Numbered from the stretch's first letter, positions 36,340 through 47,905 are shown. The stretch is 64,000 nucleotides of DNA from Beroe forskalii (GCA_011033025.1 WFMF01000100.1:62001-126000), one strand, 5' to 3'. Made by a program: numbers and translations. The notes: generated by a model from the letters alone, not told the origin.

Positions 36340-37440
36340 ATAAAGCTCACTGTACTTCCAGTGTTTCGAAAATATTCCAATGAACTCACCAGTGATCCCA
36401 AAACTAAGGCAGAGATACTTCAAGCTCAGCATCAGAAATTATTCAGTGACCCTGCTAAAGCTGGCATAAGCGTGTGCCTTCAATCTGATGGCTTTTCCCA
36501 AGGGATGAGCAATACCTTTCTCACTTCACAAGAAAAATACTTTAGCTTCACAAAAGAAGACATTATCTCTGCCCTGACATTATTCAGCTTACACTCTTAC
36601 AGTCCTGACAACGAAACACCTGCAAGAATTCTTCACTCTTGCTGTTAGGAGCTATCAGTCCCTTTACACCTTAGCACAAACTCTGGTCGCATTCTCTTGC
36701 TAATGGAGTCATCCCTTCGGAGCTCATGTCTCATTATATAACTGACAGGCTCGGCAACTATCTGGAGATCTAGAAGAAGCTTATTCATTAGCTGCAACCA
36801 GCAAGGGTTTAGAAAAAACGCAGTTGCCTCTCCAGCTGCTAAGACACATTGAATTCCTTAGGCAGCTACCTTTCTATCTGGAGTGTTTTTAGTAAGTTAA
36901 TATGTTAATATAGAAGAGGCAGTAAGAGATCTAGGATTCTCAGTGCTTTTTCCATCGCTCTTCTGTTATTATGCTCACTCTTTATCATAAGTCCATGGTT
37001 CGTTCCAGACTTTAATACTGCTGCCCTGTTTGGAATCCTGCGAAGATATCAGACATCCAGAAGCTGAAAAATGTACAACGATGCTTTGTCTGTAAAATAG
37101 CTGGACTTGCAGAAATGAGCTATTGGGATCGTCCAAAGAAGCTCAAAATGATGCCACTTCAACGTTGAAGGGATAGATACTGCACCATTCAAGTTTAGGA
37201 GATCATTTACTTACAGCCAAGACCCAAATGACGTCGAGATGCAGTTTGAGCACCATCCTCAGCTTGGGATCAAGGCACTCATCCCACAGATAAACACCAA
37301 GCCCAGCTACCTGTTAGTAGTGACCATGACAGTTCATTGCTCTATTGGATATTGGATAACAAATGAGGCTTCAGAATACCGTACCATCAGACGTTTCAAT
37401 CTTGAATTCAATGATAGCATTGTTTTCAAGCAACGGTAAG
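36340..37440 (+). pseudogene. Broken Jockey/CR1-like reverse-transcriptase fragment
   Basis: Three pieces of a non-LTR retrotransposon polyprotein in order. 36361-36645 encodes an RT N-terminal region (KAEILQAQHQKLFSDP, then FSFTKEDIISAL and SPDNETPARIL, matching the usual F-T-x-x-D-I...SPGxDxIPxxxL pattern). 36745-36870 holds a frameshifted version of the GFRKxRSCLSQLLxHIE region. 37020-37435 encodes the C-terminal block (DIQKLKNVQRCF, YWDRPKKLKMMPLQR, NDVEMQFEHHPQLGIKA). The RT palm with its catalytic aspartates is missing, and several stops and frameshifts interrupt the rest. It lies between the inverted arms of the TIR element, apparently captured or inserted there before decay. Confidence 0.8.
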
Positions 37441-37469
37441 TGGGCCCAGTGGATGATCTTGCCTTGATA

Positions 37470-38060
37470 TTAAGTATGAGAACAAAAAATTCCCATAATT
37501 GAAAATGGGCGTGGCTCATTATTGGCCTCCACAAGGCTTATAATCAAAAATGAACACTTGTACCATTTTTTTCTCGCAAAAATAAGTGAAGTATGAATAC
37601 TAAAAATTTCAATTTTTGCCCAAAATTCCCACGGTCGAAGATTGGTGTGGCCCATTGCTCATACTGGAATCCACGAAGCCTGCAGACCAGAATAAACGCT
37701 TGCATCGTTTTTCTCGTCCAAAAATAAGTGGGTTTAGTGTATGATCTTACTTATGAAATATTAATAGCAAAAATTTCAATTTTGCCCAAAATTCCCACGG
37801 TCGAAAATGGGCGTGGCTCATAACTGGCCTCCACGAGGGTTCTAGACGAAAATTAACACTTGCATTGTTTTTCTCGTGCAAAAATAAGTGAGTTTAATGT
37901 ATGATCTTACTTATGGAATATGGATAGCAAAAATTTCAATTTTTGCCCAAAATTCCCACGGTCGAAAATGGGTGTGGCCCATAACTGGCCTCCACGAGGG
38001 TTCTAGGCAAAAATAAACACTTGCATCGTTTTTCTCCTGCAAAAATAAGTGGTCTTAGAA
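37470..38060 (-). repeat. Right subterminal repeat array (inverted)
   Basis: Inverse of the left array: TTCCCACGGTCGAAAATGGG-type blocks near 37628, 37791 and 37951 and a weaker one near 37490, about 160 bp apart. It ends at the word matching left-arm position 35384. Confidence 0.85.
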
Positions 38061-38093
38061 TAGAATACTAGAATAGAATAGAATAGAATAGAA
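38057..38093. repeat. (GAATA)n microsatellite
   Basis: About seven GAATA units, with one interruption, exactly at the junction where the right arm of the TIR element is broken. Confidence 0.85.
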
Positions 38094-38499
38094 GTTAAGT
38101 CAAATTACATAATGTAATGTCAGACTTCCCTGAAAAAGAAAAAGTTAAGTTAGAAAGATTTCGAGATTAAAGTTAGAAAGTTCAGAAGATTGGATGGACC
38201 CTTAAAGGTAATGGAAAAACGTATCAATCAAGCCTTTAGCAAAATTTCAGATTAATGAAAGGTAGCCAAAAGAGGAAACTCATTAAAGGTGGCCCAAAGT
38301 GGGAAGAAAGCTAAGCTTGCTTTCCAAAAAGGTTTTTCCTCCCATTAGCAGCATGTAGAATCCTCCCAGTAAATTTAAATTGAATTTGTAACTAGTGAAA
38401 CAGACGTCTGGAGGCCACAGGCCTCAAACTAACAGAATTTTAACTTATAGTTCAATCTAAGTTCGGTGTATTTTAAATGCAAAATGTCTATTGAAACAA

Positions 38500-39650
38500 G
38501 TATAATATCTAGTATCAGTATGCGGATTGCGGGGGTCTGGGGGCGGCAGCCCCCAGAAGCTGGACGTTGTTATTGTTAACTGAACAGAATTGTCATCTCA
38601 ATAAGATTTAACTCTTATTTCAGTCTAATTTCAAAGCATTTGCTTGGCCCGTAGGCCGTATTTGAAATGAAAAAGAATGAAATCAAATAGGCAGTGTTCT
38701 GGGGGCGGCAGCCCCCAGAAGCTGGGCGTTTTTTACTAAATAGAATTGTACTCTCAATAGGATTTTAACTCTTATTTCAATCTTATTTCAAAGCATTTGC
38801 TCGATCCATAGGCCGTATTTTAGATGAAGAATTTCCACAAGGATGAGAATGAAACCAGTAAGCAGGGGTCTGGGGGCGCAGCCCCCAGAAGCTGGGCGTT
38901 TTTAACTGAATAGAATTGTCATCTTAATAGGATTTCAACTCTAATTTCAGTCTAATTTCAAAGCATTTGCTTGGCCCGTATTTGAAATGAAGAAGAATGA
39001 AATCCAGTAGGCAGGGGTCTGGGGGCGGCAGCCCCCAGAAGCTGGACGTTTCCGACCTGATAGAATTGTCATCTCAATAAGATTTTAACTCTTATTTTAG
39101 TCTGATTTCAAAGCATTTGCTCGGCCCGTAGGCCGTGTTTTAAATTTAGAATTTCCACAAAGATGAGACTGAAAACAGTAAGGCGTCAGCAGGGGTCTGG
39201 GGGCGGCGCAGCTGGACGTTTTTAACTGAATAGAATTGTCATCTCAATAGGATTTTAACTCTAATTTCAGTCTAATTTCAAATCATTTGCTTGGCCCGTA
39301 GGCCGTATTTGAAATGAAGAAGAATGAAATCCAGTAGGCAGGGGTCTGGGGCGGCAGCCCCCAGAAGCTGGAGGTTTCCAACCCGATAGAATTGTCATCT
39401 CAATAAGATTTTAACTCTTATTTTAGTCTGATTTCAAATCATTTGCTTAGCCTGTTGACCGTATTTGAAATGAAGAATTTCCACAAAGATGATAGTGAAA
39501 CAAGTAAGCAGGGGCCTGGGGGCGGCAGCCCCCAGAAGCTAGACGTTTTAACCTGATAGAATTGTCATCTCGATAAGATTTCAACTCTTAGTTCAGTCCT
39601 ATTTCAAAAGTTTTGCTTAGCCAAATTTTTTGGCAATTTCGCAAAATCCT
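38500..39650. repeat. Tandem array of seven ~150-180 bp hairpin-bearing units
   Basis: The landmark CTGGGGGCGGCAGCCCCCAG, a self-complementary 8-bp stem, begins near 38537, 38694, 38869, 39019, 39196 (shortened), 39346 and 39515. Between hairpins each unit repeats tagaattgtcatctcaata, a gattttaactcttatttcag stretch and gcatttgcttggcccgtagg. The GC-rich hairpins contrast sharply with the AT-rich remainder. Confidence 0.9.
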
Positions 39651-39903
39651 CCCAGTATCAAAAAAATTCCTCCCATTAGCACTGCTAACCGTGCTAACCG
39701 TTTATGGAAACAAAGAAGCTAAGGAAATTTAAATTTAAGACCAAAAATTTAGAGAAACCCCGCGGTAAAAAGAAAAGAATATGTCACAAAGTTCGAATTA
39801 AAAAGTTTGTGTAAATTTTGATGGGGATTCGTCACTATGAATTGTCTCCTCGTTTTTAGGGAATCTGACTCTGAATATTTTCCTGATGTAATTGGAAAAT
39901 GCT

Positions 39904-40122
39904 TGTGTATAATCTTGTCTTTAAACCTCTGAATCTTAGAATTCGAATTTTTGCCAAAAATTCCCACGGTCAAAAAAGGGCGTGGCCCATTTCGACCACT
40001 TCCGACACAGATCCGTTGGTAAACTTTTTGTTGGTAAATAAGGACACTATGAGGAACATAACTACCAATTTTCAGCTTGCTAGGTGGTAGTCTCGGGTCA
40101 TTGGCAATATTCGCCTGGACTA
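39904..40122 (-). repeat. Right terminal inverted repeat
   Basis: Inverse of 35160-35384. Its inner edge (gtgtataatcttgtctttaa) resumes exactly where the arm was interrupted at about 38060, so the intervening 1.84 kb is an insertion or expansion inside the arm. Confidence 0.9.
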
Positions 40123-40334
40123 TTAGTAAGGTTGACATTTACATATCCCACACTCAAACCCACGAGGGTAACTTTTAAAAGCGTATCTTTTAAATTTCAA
40201 ATTTTCAGTTGTTGATTTTCAGTGCACAGAGTGCCCTGTGCCCCTGTTTCCAGGCTTTACAATGGCCCTCCGGACTTAATAAATCTCATTATCTGATAAG
40301 AAAAGGTGTGAATTGGATCTACTCCACGCAAGGG

Positions 40335-40470
40335 CAGCCAATGGCGTGACAGAAAACCACCCGGCAACCAATAGGATTCGAGAACACTCGTCACGTGATG
40401 ACTGACATTGTAATTTCATTTGACCTGGCAATAATATAGGGGGTCTAAATATAAACAGGTCACGTGATTA
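40335..40470 (+). promoter_or_regulatory. CCAAT boxes with two TCACGTGA E-boxes
   Basis: CCAAT at 40338-40342 and 40368-40372, TCACGTGA at 40391-40398 and 40460-40467. Same ingredients as the modules at 8.8 and 19.8 kb. No supported ORF follows (an open frame at 40844-41143 has no recognisable features). Confidence 0.4.
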
Positions 40471-40613
40471 AGGCTTGGATTACATAATACGATAAGTAGG
40501 TTGATAAGAGCAGGCCGGAAACATACAGAACCATGTGGCTATTAACGTGGGAGATATTTAAAATAATGAAGACTTCCTTCACGAAAAGATAAGTGTTTGA
40601 GACTTCCTCCGAA

Positions 40614-40672
40614 AAAATAGGTGTTTGAGATGACGTCATTATCAGGGTCAGAATGGTGCGTTTTTGACATCA
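40614..40672 (+). repeat. Paired-CRE palindromic element, copy 23
   Basis: AAATAGGTGTTTGAGATGAC, GTCATTATCAGGGTCAGAAT, GCGTTTTTGACATCA. Left end and first CRE intact. Confidence 0.7.
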
Positions 40673-42289
40673 AAATACTGTTATGTTCGTCTACTGTTGC
40701 CATAAAAAACAAAATAATTCCCCTTTGATAAAGTCTCGCATGATTAGTTTGTATACAGGAAGAACAGTAGACTTAGTGGAACCGGTTGAATGAGCGGAAA
40801 CTGAGATGAAGTATCAAAGAGTAATGTATCAAAGAGTGGTATCATGATACCAATTCAAAGAGAAACCTTCAGAGGAAGTTACAATCACGGATATCAATTA
40901 TCAAATTTCCTAAATTTAGAAAAAGTAGAATTTCCGGGATTGTATATCTGTGTCAGACAAAAAAAAGATAGCCTTAACATGGCCAACAAAGAGAAAGTTG
41001 ATATCATACCTACCACGAACATTTCCAACAACTTATCAAGAAAGCTGATAACAGACATTTCACATGTACAAACAGATTTGATAAAGATTATCAGCCTAAC
41101 GATACTGTGTGTACTGGCTAGGTACTGTGTGCGACTCACCTGACTCAGTTGTCAAGTCTGTGGATGTATTAGAGTATGTAATGTTACACATAAAGTAAGG
41201 AGTAAGGTCACTGCATGAGTTAATACAAAGGAAAAGATAATCATGATGATCGATAATAAAATTAGTCAAATTGTATTTGTACAGCCCAAGTTATAGTCAC
41301 GTCATATCATTTTGAATATTACAGTGTTTTGAGCGCGCGCACTTTGAACCAGTGCCCTGCATACTTCAAATATATGAATTCAATGAGGTTATACTGACAT
41401 TAAATTTTCTGAATAGCACTTAGAGTACGTGAAATATTCTCTGGGTACCGGTATAATTATATTGCTTTCCCTCGTCAATATAGAAATTATTCTCCTTTAT
41501 ATGTTCCATCAATTAAATATGCGAAAGCAATTAACACGACTCTGCCAGTCGATAATTACCCATTATGAATTGCTGGCATACCAGCTCACAGCTGTTCATA
41601 CCAAAGTGTGGCATGTTATAAGGGCAGCTGCTGTCTTCGATAATATGGGTATCTTGCCTACAATAATATGCCTACAATTTAATCATAATATCCCTTTAAT
41701 TTAAAATTATATTACTAGTAATTTACAAAGTGGTCTTACATAATTGAAATTATAAGCAGGTTGAATTTAAAAGCTGTCTCTACTAAACGTGTTTCAGTCT
41801 AATATGATCAGACCTCTGAACATCAGGATGATTATTTAGTCCAAGTCTGTTCAATTCCTCGAACATTCGAAGCTTACATCTTCATCATCATGATTTAGGA
41901 TGGTGTGCATATGACCATGTAACAGAATCGTTATAATCTAATGTTACCGGAGGGTGGCTAGCCCCTTCACATGGTGAATTGTGCGTTTTCTTGCCTCCTA
42001 AGATGTATTCTTGCCAACTTGCAATGGATTGGAGACATGATTGATCACAGTACTTTATCTGCACTGTGGTTCGTAGCTGAAGATTCATCCCTCAAGGATG
42101 GTTGATCAGAGAACAGCACTTCTGTACTGTGGTTAGTAGATAAAAATACCTCACTCAAGGAATCTACTGACTCCAGATTCATTACTAGCCAAGGGATTTC
42201 CCACCATTTAACACAACAAATAATATCCTCAGCTCGATACCACAAGGCAATCAATATAACTATATCCCATGTGTTCCGCTACGTGCAAA
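40673..42289. other. AT-rich noncoding stretch
   Basis: Short chance ORFs only (for example 41429-41704). Copies of a short dispersed word resembling TCTGTACTGTGGTTTGTAGA occur at 42061 and 42121. Confidence 0.55.
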
Positions 42290-42365
42290 GAAATAGGAGA
42301 TTCAGTGAAATCAACACACCACCTAAAACTATGATAATGACGTCACTCTCTACCGCCTACTATTT
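42290..42365 (-). repeat. Paired-CRE palindromic element, copy 24
   Basis: AAATAGGAGATTCAGTGAAA at the left; CTATGATAATGACGTCACTC and TACCGCCTACTATTT at the right. Both ends are visible. Confidence 0.8.
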
Positions 42366-42462
42366 GACTATATTTAGCTTGGTGACGTCTGCATATATAT
42401 TATGTAGCATAAAATATGCTAATGTTGCATATATTATTCAATATATATATTACAGGTCTGGA

Positions 42463-42502
42463 TCACGTGACTTTATAATCACGTGATCGAGACATCACGT
42501 GA
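42463..42502. promoter_or_regulatory. Three TCACGTGA E-boxes in 40 bp
   Basis: Perfect palindromic octamers at 42463-42470, 42479-42486 and 42495-42502, exactly 16 bp from start to start, so they fall on nearly the same helical face every 1.5 turns. Confidence 0.55.
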
Positions 42503-42888
42503 TCTCGGTAATTTGCAGGCTTTCAAGGAGGAAGCGACGCTGTGAAATGAAACTGCGACTGCACATGCATACGCAGGTTGTATAGAAAGCAGGCAAGCTG
42601 TTGTGGATCGTGTGGGGTGAATGGGGACAAAATGGCAGATTTCTGCGGTTTTGAAGGGGTTTGAGTTGTTCCTTCGAAATATGGAATGGCAAAAATAACC
42701 GGATATTTGCCCATTTTAGTTTTTCAACAAATTTTGATTTTTAGGGTAAAATTGCATCTCGCCGTGAAATAAGTGAACATTGTACAATGTACAGTGTTTT
42801 GAAGGGTACTCTTACATTTCACGCACGGCATACTACATAGATTGGGCTTAAATAATTGCGTTGGTAAATATGGGTATTTAGAGTTAGA

Positions 42889-42953
42889 AGCCGTTGTGAT
42901 GTCATCAATTTACCATTGATTTCTATGGTCGTGACATCATTCTCATATAGTCG
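42889..42953 (-). repeat. Paired-CRE palindromic element, copy 25
   Basis: GTGATGTCATCAATTTACCA, TCTATGGTCGTGACATCATT, CTCATATAGTCGG: order kept, both CREs with one change. Confidence 0.6.
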
Positions 42954-43684
42954 GTGACCTCAACAACTGAGCATCTTAAAGTGGGTTATGTACGGTGTTC
43001 AGAGATTGGGCCCTGGCCCTCGCAGAGTGGTCCATAGAGTCCAACAGAAATACCAGCACGTTATGCATACTAATTACAGTCTGATTACTGAGCCGCATTC
43101 CCAATCTACAGACCGAAGATCTACAAATCTTTAATCTACGATTCGTCACATCCACAATCTCTATCTCCCTAATAGTCTGCAAGATAACCAATCTACAGAC
43201 TTGTGCTGCATGACCTTGTGCACATGGGTGAGGAACAATGCACTTATCCCATGTAGGGCAATCAATTCCTCCGCACAGTTAATTGCCCGCCCTGGAGTAA
43301 TACCATTTGCAGGGCCGGAAGAAATCCTAATGGACTCAAATCACAAGCAGTCAGAAATCAATCATAGAGGCAAGAGACTCTAAAGTCTCAGAAATCAGAA
43401 ATCGACAGGGCTCAAGTCTCAGAACCCATGAGGAAATGAGTCTCAGAAGTTCATAAAATTCGGGCCCTTCTACGTCAAGATGTCACAACAAACTGCTATT
43501 AAAACCTGACAAGACAGAGTTAACATTCATTCCAACTTAAGAAGGTGTTCCCAGCAAGTTCAGATGACGCCACCAGCAATCTAATTTATCTGAATTGCAC
43601 ACATGAGCGGTCGTCTAATTGTCTGAAAGAACTTGCTAACTTGTAGTGTGACAGAAACCTAATGTGCGCTCGGAATAAATAAGT

Positions 43685-43757
43685 AAATAGGCGCTCGGAA
43701 TTACGTCATTTACACTGCGTGCGCTACCAAATTGTTGAAAATAACCGCCTATTTTTC
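43685..43757 (+). repeat. Paired-CRE palindromic element, copy 26 (best-kept termini)
   Basis: AAATAGGCGCTCGGAATTACG at one end and ATAACCGCCTATTTTT at the other show the terminal inverted repeat; the central region is the most diverged of the set. Confidence 0.7.
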
Positions 43758-43884
43758 GTGGACGGGTATAACTATTAGTGACAGCATGTGTAGTTATACT
43801 GTAAATATGACGCAGGTGGCTAAGAGATGTTCATGTGTCATGTTTTCTATATAATGATTAATGATTAAACCGGCTCTAAACGTT

Positions 43885-43961
43885 CAATAGGTGGTTGAGA
43901 GTGACGTCATTATCATGGATTTAAGTAGGGTATTAGTCATCTTAAACCGCCTGTTTATTTT
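43885..43961 (+). repeat. Paired-CRE palindromic element, copy 27
   Basis: CAATAGGTGGTTGAGAGTGA, CGTCATTATCATGGATTTAA, TCTTAAACCGCCTGTTTATT. Both ends and one perfect CRE are present, so it defines the full element well. Confidence 0.85.
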
Positions 43962-44500
43962 CACAGCTTGTTTAAGACGTCAAGGATCTCGTCTCTACTT
44001 CTTAGGAGGTTCCAGCGAATTATTGAGGAGATGTATCAGGAGATTGAGGAGATTGCTTGCCATGTGGGTGTGTACACTGCAGTGGAGTGAATGAGTATTG
44101 AGTAATCTCTTTACTATGCAAGGCATCAGGAAATTTTAAGTACTTTATTTTTCATAAAAAATCAACCATAAATAGAATATGTACGGTCTGATCTACAAAC
44201 ATATCATGGCTTGTTTTGATACAAATGGAGTGTTTATAACTTACAGGAAGTGGAAGGCGGAACAAGACACTCGATTTAAAGATATTTAATGACTATTGCT
44301 TCTCGGTAATATATTGAACTATTTAACAATCATAGAATATTCATAGTACGAGCTCGAATACTTATCGTAAAGAGACACAAAGCAGCAAACATATATTTTA
44401 ATATCCCAACTAATATATAAAATCCTATAAAAGCTTCTCATATAATCATAAGAGCGCCTTCTGTCTAGCAATCCACTGGAATATATTTGCTAAGAGACAA

Positions 44501-44560
44501 TATATAGGTCATCAGTTAACCATTATAAACCATGATAATGACGTCATTCTCAGTCGCCAA
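44501..44560 (-). repeat. Paired-CRE palindromic element, copy 28
   Basis: AACCATTATAAACCATGATA, ATGACGTCATTCTCAGTCGC: near consensus. Confidence 0.8.
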
Positions 44561-45757
44561 CATATTGTCTAGTATATATCCCAGGCATATTTACTACTGT
44601 TACTGCACTTCCAGATACTCATCAAATAGGCGCCGAGGGATCGGAGTTTATCAGTATAAGTATTAGATTTGTTAAAATATAGGAGGTTAGGTAGCGAATC
44701 AATATATTTTATAAAATGTCTAACGTATAAGTAGATTTAATATTTCAAATATGTTAAATTAGTTAAACAGTAGTTAAATATTGACCAATCCCTTTATAAT
44801 TTGTGGCAATAATACAGATATAAAGTTACAGACAAATATGGTGAGCCATGTATCATCTATAGTCATCTTGTTTACCAAGTGTCATGTGTGTGACCATCGA
44901 AATTACAAATATTTTTCGTGGGTCAAATACATCAAATATTTGATGAACATAGATTTTGATATACAAGTTTGAGTATTCTTTATAAATGATATAAATTACA
45001 GCACGTCAGTAAGAGATAGAGTCCATGTTTTGTGGAGGTCTGATCGACAGATGAGGAAAATTATAGAGCTGGTTGCGGTACAACTAAGTTCAAATTATAC
45101 ACGAACATCTCATATTTTCTTACGATTCATGCAGTGAAATAATATTCAGTGACATTTCAATTCTTCTAAAATTCTAAGAATTATTATGAGTGGCAGTGTA
45201 ACATTCTAAAACGTGTGTTCAGATAGTATAGATATTTAATGGGAAATATGGCAGGGTTCCGTGAGAACTATAAGAGTATAAGTAGATGAAAGCATTTATA
45301 TGTTGCTAATTAGTCTTTTATTAGACAATGGCTTGAACAAACCCGTGCTTCACTTGAACATAAAGCTGGAAGAAGAACAATAAGCAGAAAATAGCTTCAT
45401 TAGAGTAAAATGAACGAGAACAATAAATAAACTGAAGATGTCAAGTTACACCAACAATAGGCGATTCTACAAGACAAAATCGTAAGAATTCTCAGTGGTA
45501 AACTGACGAGATTGAAGTACCTACCTTTCAGAGCACACGTCTAGATATAATTTTACGCTGTGCTTAGTGGAGCAATCTTACATAGAATTTACAGAGCAAA
45601 AGACAATATATATAAACATAATTTACCCGGCACCACGAACCATTTTATGTTTTATATATCAGTGTACCAATGTGTGTGTCAATTATTATTGGCGGTCTCC
45701 TGTACTAGCAGATGTAATCATGTAATCGAGCGGCATACAGTTGTCATGAGCACTGAG

Positions 45758-45832
45758 AAATGAAGGTTGTGATGACGTCATTATCATAGGTTAAAGTGAT
45801 GCGTTGATGTCGTGAATCGTCTACTGTTTACG
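45758..45832 (+). repeat. Paired-CRE palindromic element, copy 29
   Basis: GTGATGACGTCATTATCATA, GGTTAAAGTGATGCGTTGAT, then ATCGTCTACTGTTT. Confidence 0.75.
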
Positions 45833-46127
45833 TTGAAGAATTAATTGACATGAGCTCACTGAATAAAGCATAATGCACGCCTAATTACGCTTGGTAAGCA
45901 CAGAGAAAAGCATAACATGTCCGCCTTCTGCGTTATAATGAACTCGGGCATGAATATATTCAAATGTCAACTGTATGAGCCTTATATCAAGATCTATTTC
46001 GTGAACAGCAAGAGCTGTCAATTTTATAATTTATGCGACAGAGGATACAGGGCGCAATGTTTATGTCCAAGGATTTCATCATAGAAATGATGGGTATTGC
46101 ATGAGCAATTTGCACTGCTGTTCCTTC

Positions 46128-46259
46128 ACATCACAAAACTTGCAAACAGGAACTGTGACAGGCTAGGGTTAGGGTCAGTGTAAAGGTTTAGGTTAGGGGT
46201 ATATCTGGGGTGTGTTTCCAGAAAATTGTTCTTGAACATCACAAAACCTCAAACAGGAA
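46128..46259. repeat. Direct repeats flanking a telomere-like tract
   Basis: ACATCACAAAACTTGCAAAC (46128-46147 onward) recurs as ACATCACAAAACCTCAAACA (46236-46255). Between them, 46163-46199 holds ctagggttaggg... ggtttaggttagggg, a degenerate (TTAGGG)n interstitial telomere-like tract. Confidence 0.6.
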
Positions 46260-46861
46260 TGGAGACCAGCTGACCTCACATGGTTTGTAGATAAAAATAT
46301 CCCAACATTGCTGGGATGCCAGCAGGGACGCGACTCCGTTCTGCTACTTTTACATCACAAGACGTGATCTCAGAGGCCTTTAGAACTCTCCAAATTGCTC
46401 GGAATGGGGAATTTTCAGCTGTGAAATTGCTGGGAAATTAGGCAACAATGAGGTTACGAAGGTGGTAGTGTGGTGGTACCTGCTGCAATGTTACGAGGTC
46501 GGAGACACCAACACACGGTTTACGTAAGGGGGAATTATATCTTCAGGAGACTTGGTATTGGACGAAGGATCTGCTAATAATATAAAATGGTGGGATGTAT
46601 TTTTATCTACATACTGTCCGTGATGCTGTAAATTCAGCTGCGACTTGATAAGTCTCAGTCATAACTAAAGGATAGTTGAGTTATGACTTCAGGAGTACAT
46701 GACCAAATTGCATCCATTGGGTTTCCTGATTCATGCCGCAATTACAATTAGGTAAATTTACACAACACATTACACAGCCTGTAGTAGTGTAGTACAGTGG
46801 AGTACACTGAACAAAGTGGTGGGCAACTTGGGCAAGCCACCAATGTGAGCGGTTTATATTC

Positions 46862-46966
46862 ACCAAATTAACTTGGCTCTAGCTCGGAAATGTGTATACT
46901 TCTGTACTGTGGTTTGTAGATGTACTAACCAAATTAACTTAGCTCCTGCTCTGAAATGTGTATACT
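46862..46966. repeat. 39-bp duplication
   Basis: accaaattaacttggctcta...gaaatgtgtatact at 46862-46900 recurs with few changes at 46928-46966. The spacer TCTGTACTGTGGTTTGTAGA is itself a dispersed word in the window. Confidence 0.8.
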
Positions 46967-47223
46967 ATACATTCAAAACATACACGAAATACACCCGACT
47001 CTTCTAGAACACGAATCACAGCCCTGCTACTACACAAATACATGCCTCAAGTGATGCTATAGGCACAACCAGTAGTGCCCTATGTACTTACTTCTACTTT
47101 CCTATAAATATCACTTGGATTATCATGTGACAGATTCCAGTATATGTGGATATATGTCTAGGTACCAAGTCTGACATCCCGTATAAATAACATCAGGGGG
47201 TACTCAAGGTAAACATGTACTCA

Positions 47224-47290
47224 ACAATAGGCGGCTGATAATGACGTCATTATTATAACTAACAGCAGTGTTTTAATGACGATTCACTGA
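47224..47290 (+). repeat. Paired-CRE palindromic element, copy 30
   Basis: ACAATAGGCGGCTGATAATG, ACGTCATTATTATAACTAAC: left end and first CRE intact, right half degraded. Confidence 0.75.
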
Positions 47291-47538
47291 ACATCTCCCT
47301 GCTCTAGAGCTCGAGGTACTCAGGGTAAGGATGCTGGAATTAGTACCTCATTAAACGCTCATTACCGGTGATTCGCCCGGTGTGTATTTGATCTGATTTG
47401 AGAGCGTTATATTCAGCATTAAAACTCCAGCGGTTCCGAGAAATGCACTTTAGACATGACCGCTCTGTTATATAATGTTATGATAGCTCACTCTCCGATA
47501 TATAAATAGTAAATATATATACCACTGGAAGAGTGAGA

Positions 47539-47561
47539 TCACGTGATCTGAAGCATCCAAT
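47539..47561 (+). promoter_or_regulatory. E-box plus CCAAT box
   Basis: TCACGTGA (47539-47546) and CCAAT (47557-47561), the same pairing as in the other modules of this desert. Confidence 0.4.
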
Positions 47562-47861
47562 CAGAACACAGAAGTCTGAATAGTGAATATAGGCGTACGC
47601 ATTGTACGCAAACACACAATCATACGAACTGTGTGATTGTAAACTCCAACTCTTTTCCGAGAATTACATCTGTAAATATTTTAAAATATATAAAGCAGCT
47701 GTTGTTCTGGGTCCGGATCACGGACGGAAGAACAAACCCGGAAATATGCCCTGCAGACTTTATATACTGGAACTGGAGCCAAATCAGATGGTAGTATGTC
47801 AGATTGCAAAGCACAATAGATGGAGGTGGGGGGCTGGTGTTTAAAAAGTCAGGTAAAGCGA

Positions 47862-47905
47862 TTAATATGACATTTTAAAAAGTCGTTAATATGACATTTT
47901 AAAAT
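47862..47905. repeat. 19-bp direct duplication
   Basis: ttaatatgacattttaaaa at 47862-47880 and 47887-47905. Confidence 0.8.

Larger units (their letters stand above)
35160..40122. mobile_element. Composite terminal-inverted-repeat transposon (4.96 kb)
   Basis: The element starts TAGTCCAGGCGAATATTGCC (35160) and ends with its inverse, GGACTA, at 40122. TTA lies directly outside both ends (35157-35159 and 40123-40125), a 3-bp target-site duplication of the type made by PIF/Harbinger elements. Inside the about 220-bp terminal inverted repeats are inverted arrays of roughly 160-bp subterminal units, then a 1.5-kb middle with a broken reverse-transcriptase fragment. The right arm is interrupted by about 1.84 kb of tandem repeats (38061-39903). 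No transposase ORF is present, so it is a non-autonomous, foldback-like element. Class assignment rests only on the TSD. Confidence 0.85.

Noticed and set aside
38500..39650. CRISPR-like array (regular repeats with spacers)
   Set aside because: Units are 150-180 bp with the spacer also repeated, in a eukaryotic transposon; this is a tandem repeat, not CRISPR.
40844..41143. 99-codon ORF downstream of a promoter-like module
   Set aside because: Position is tempting, but the translation has no recognisable features and the opposite strand is open as well.
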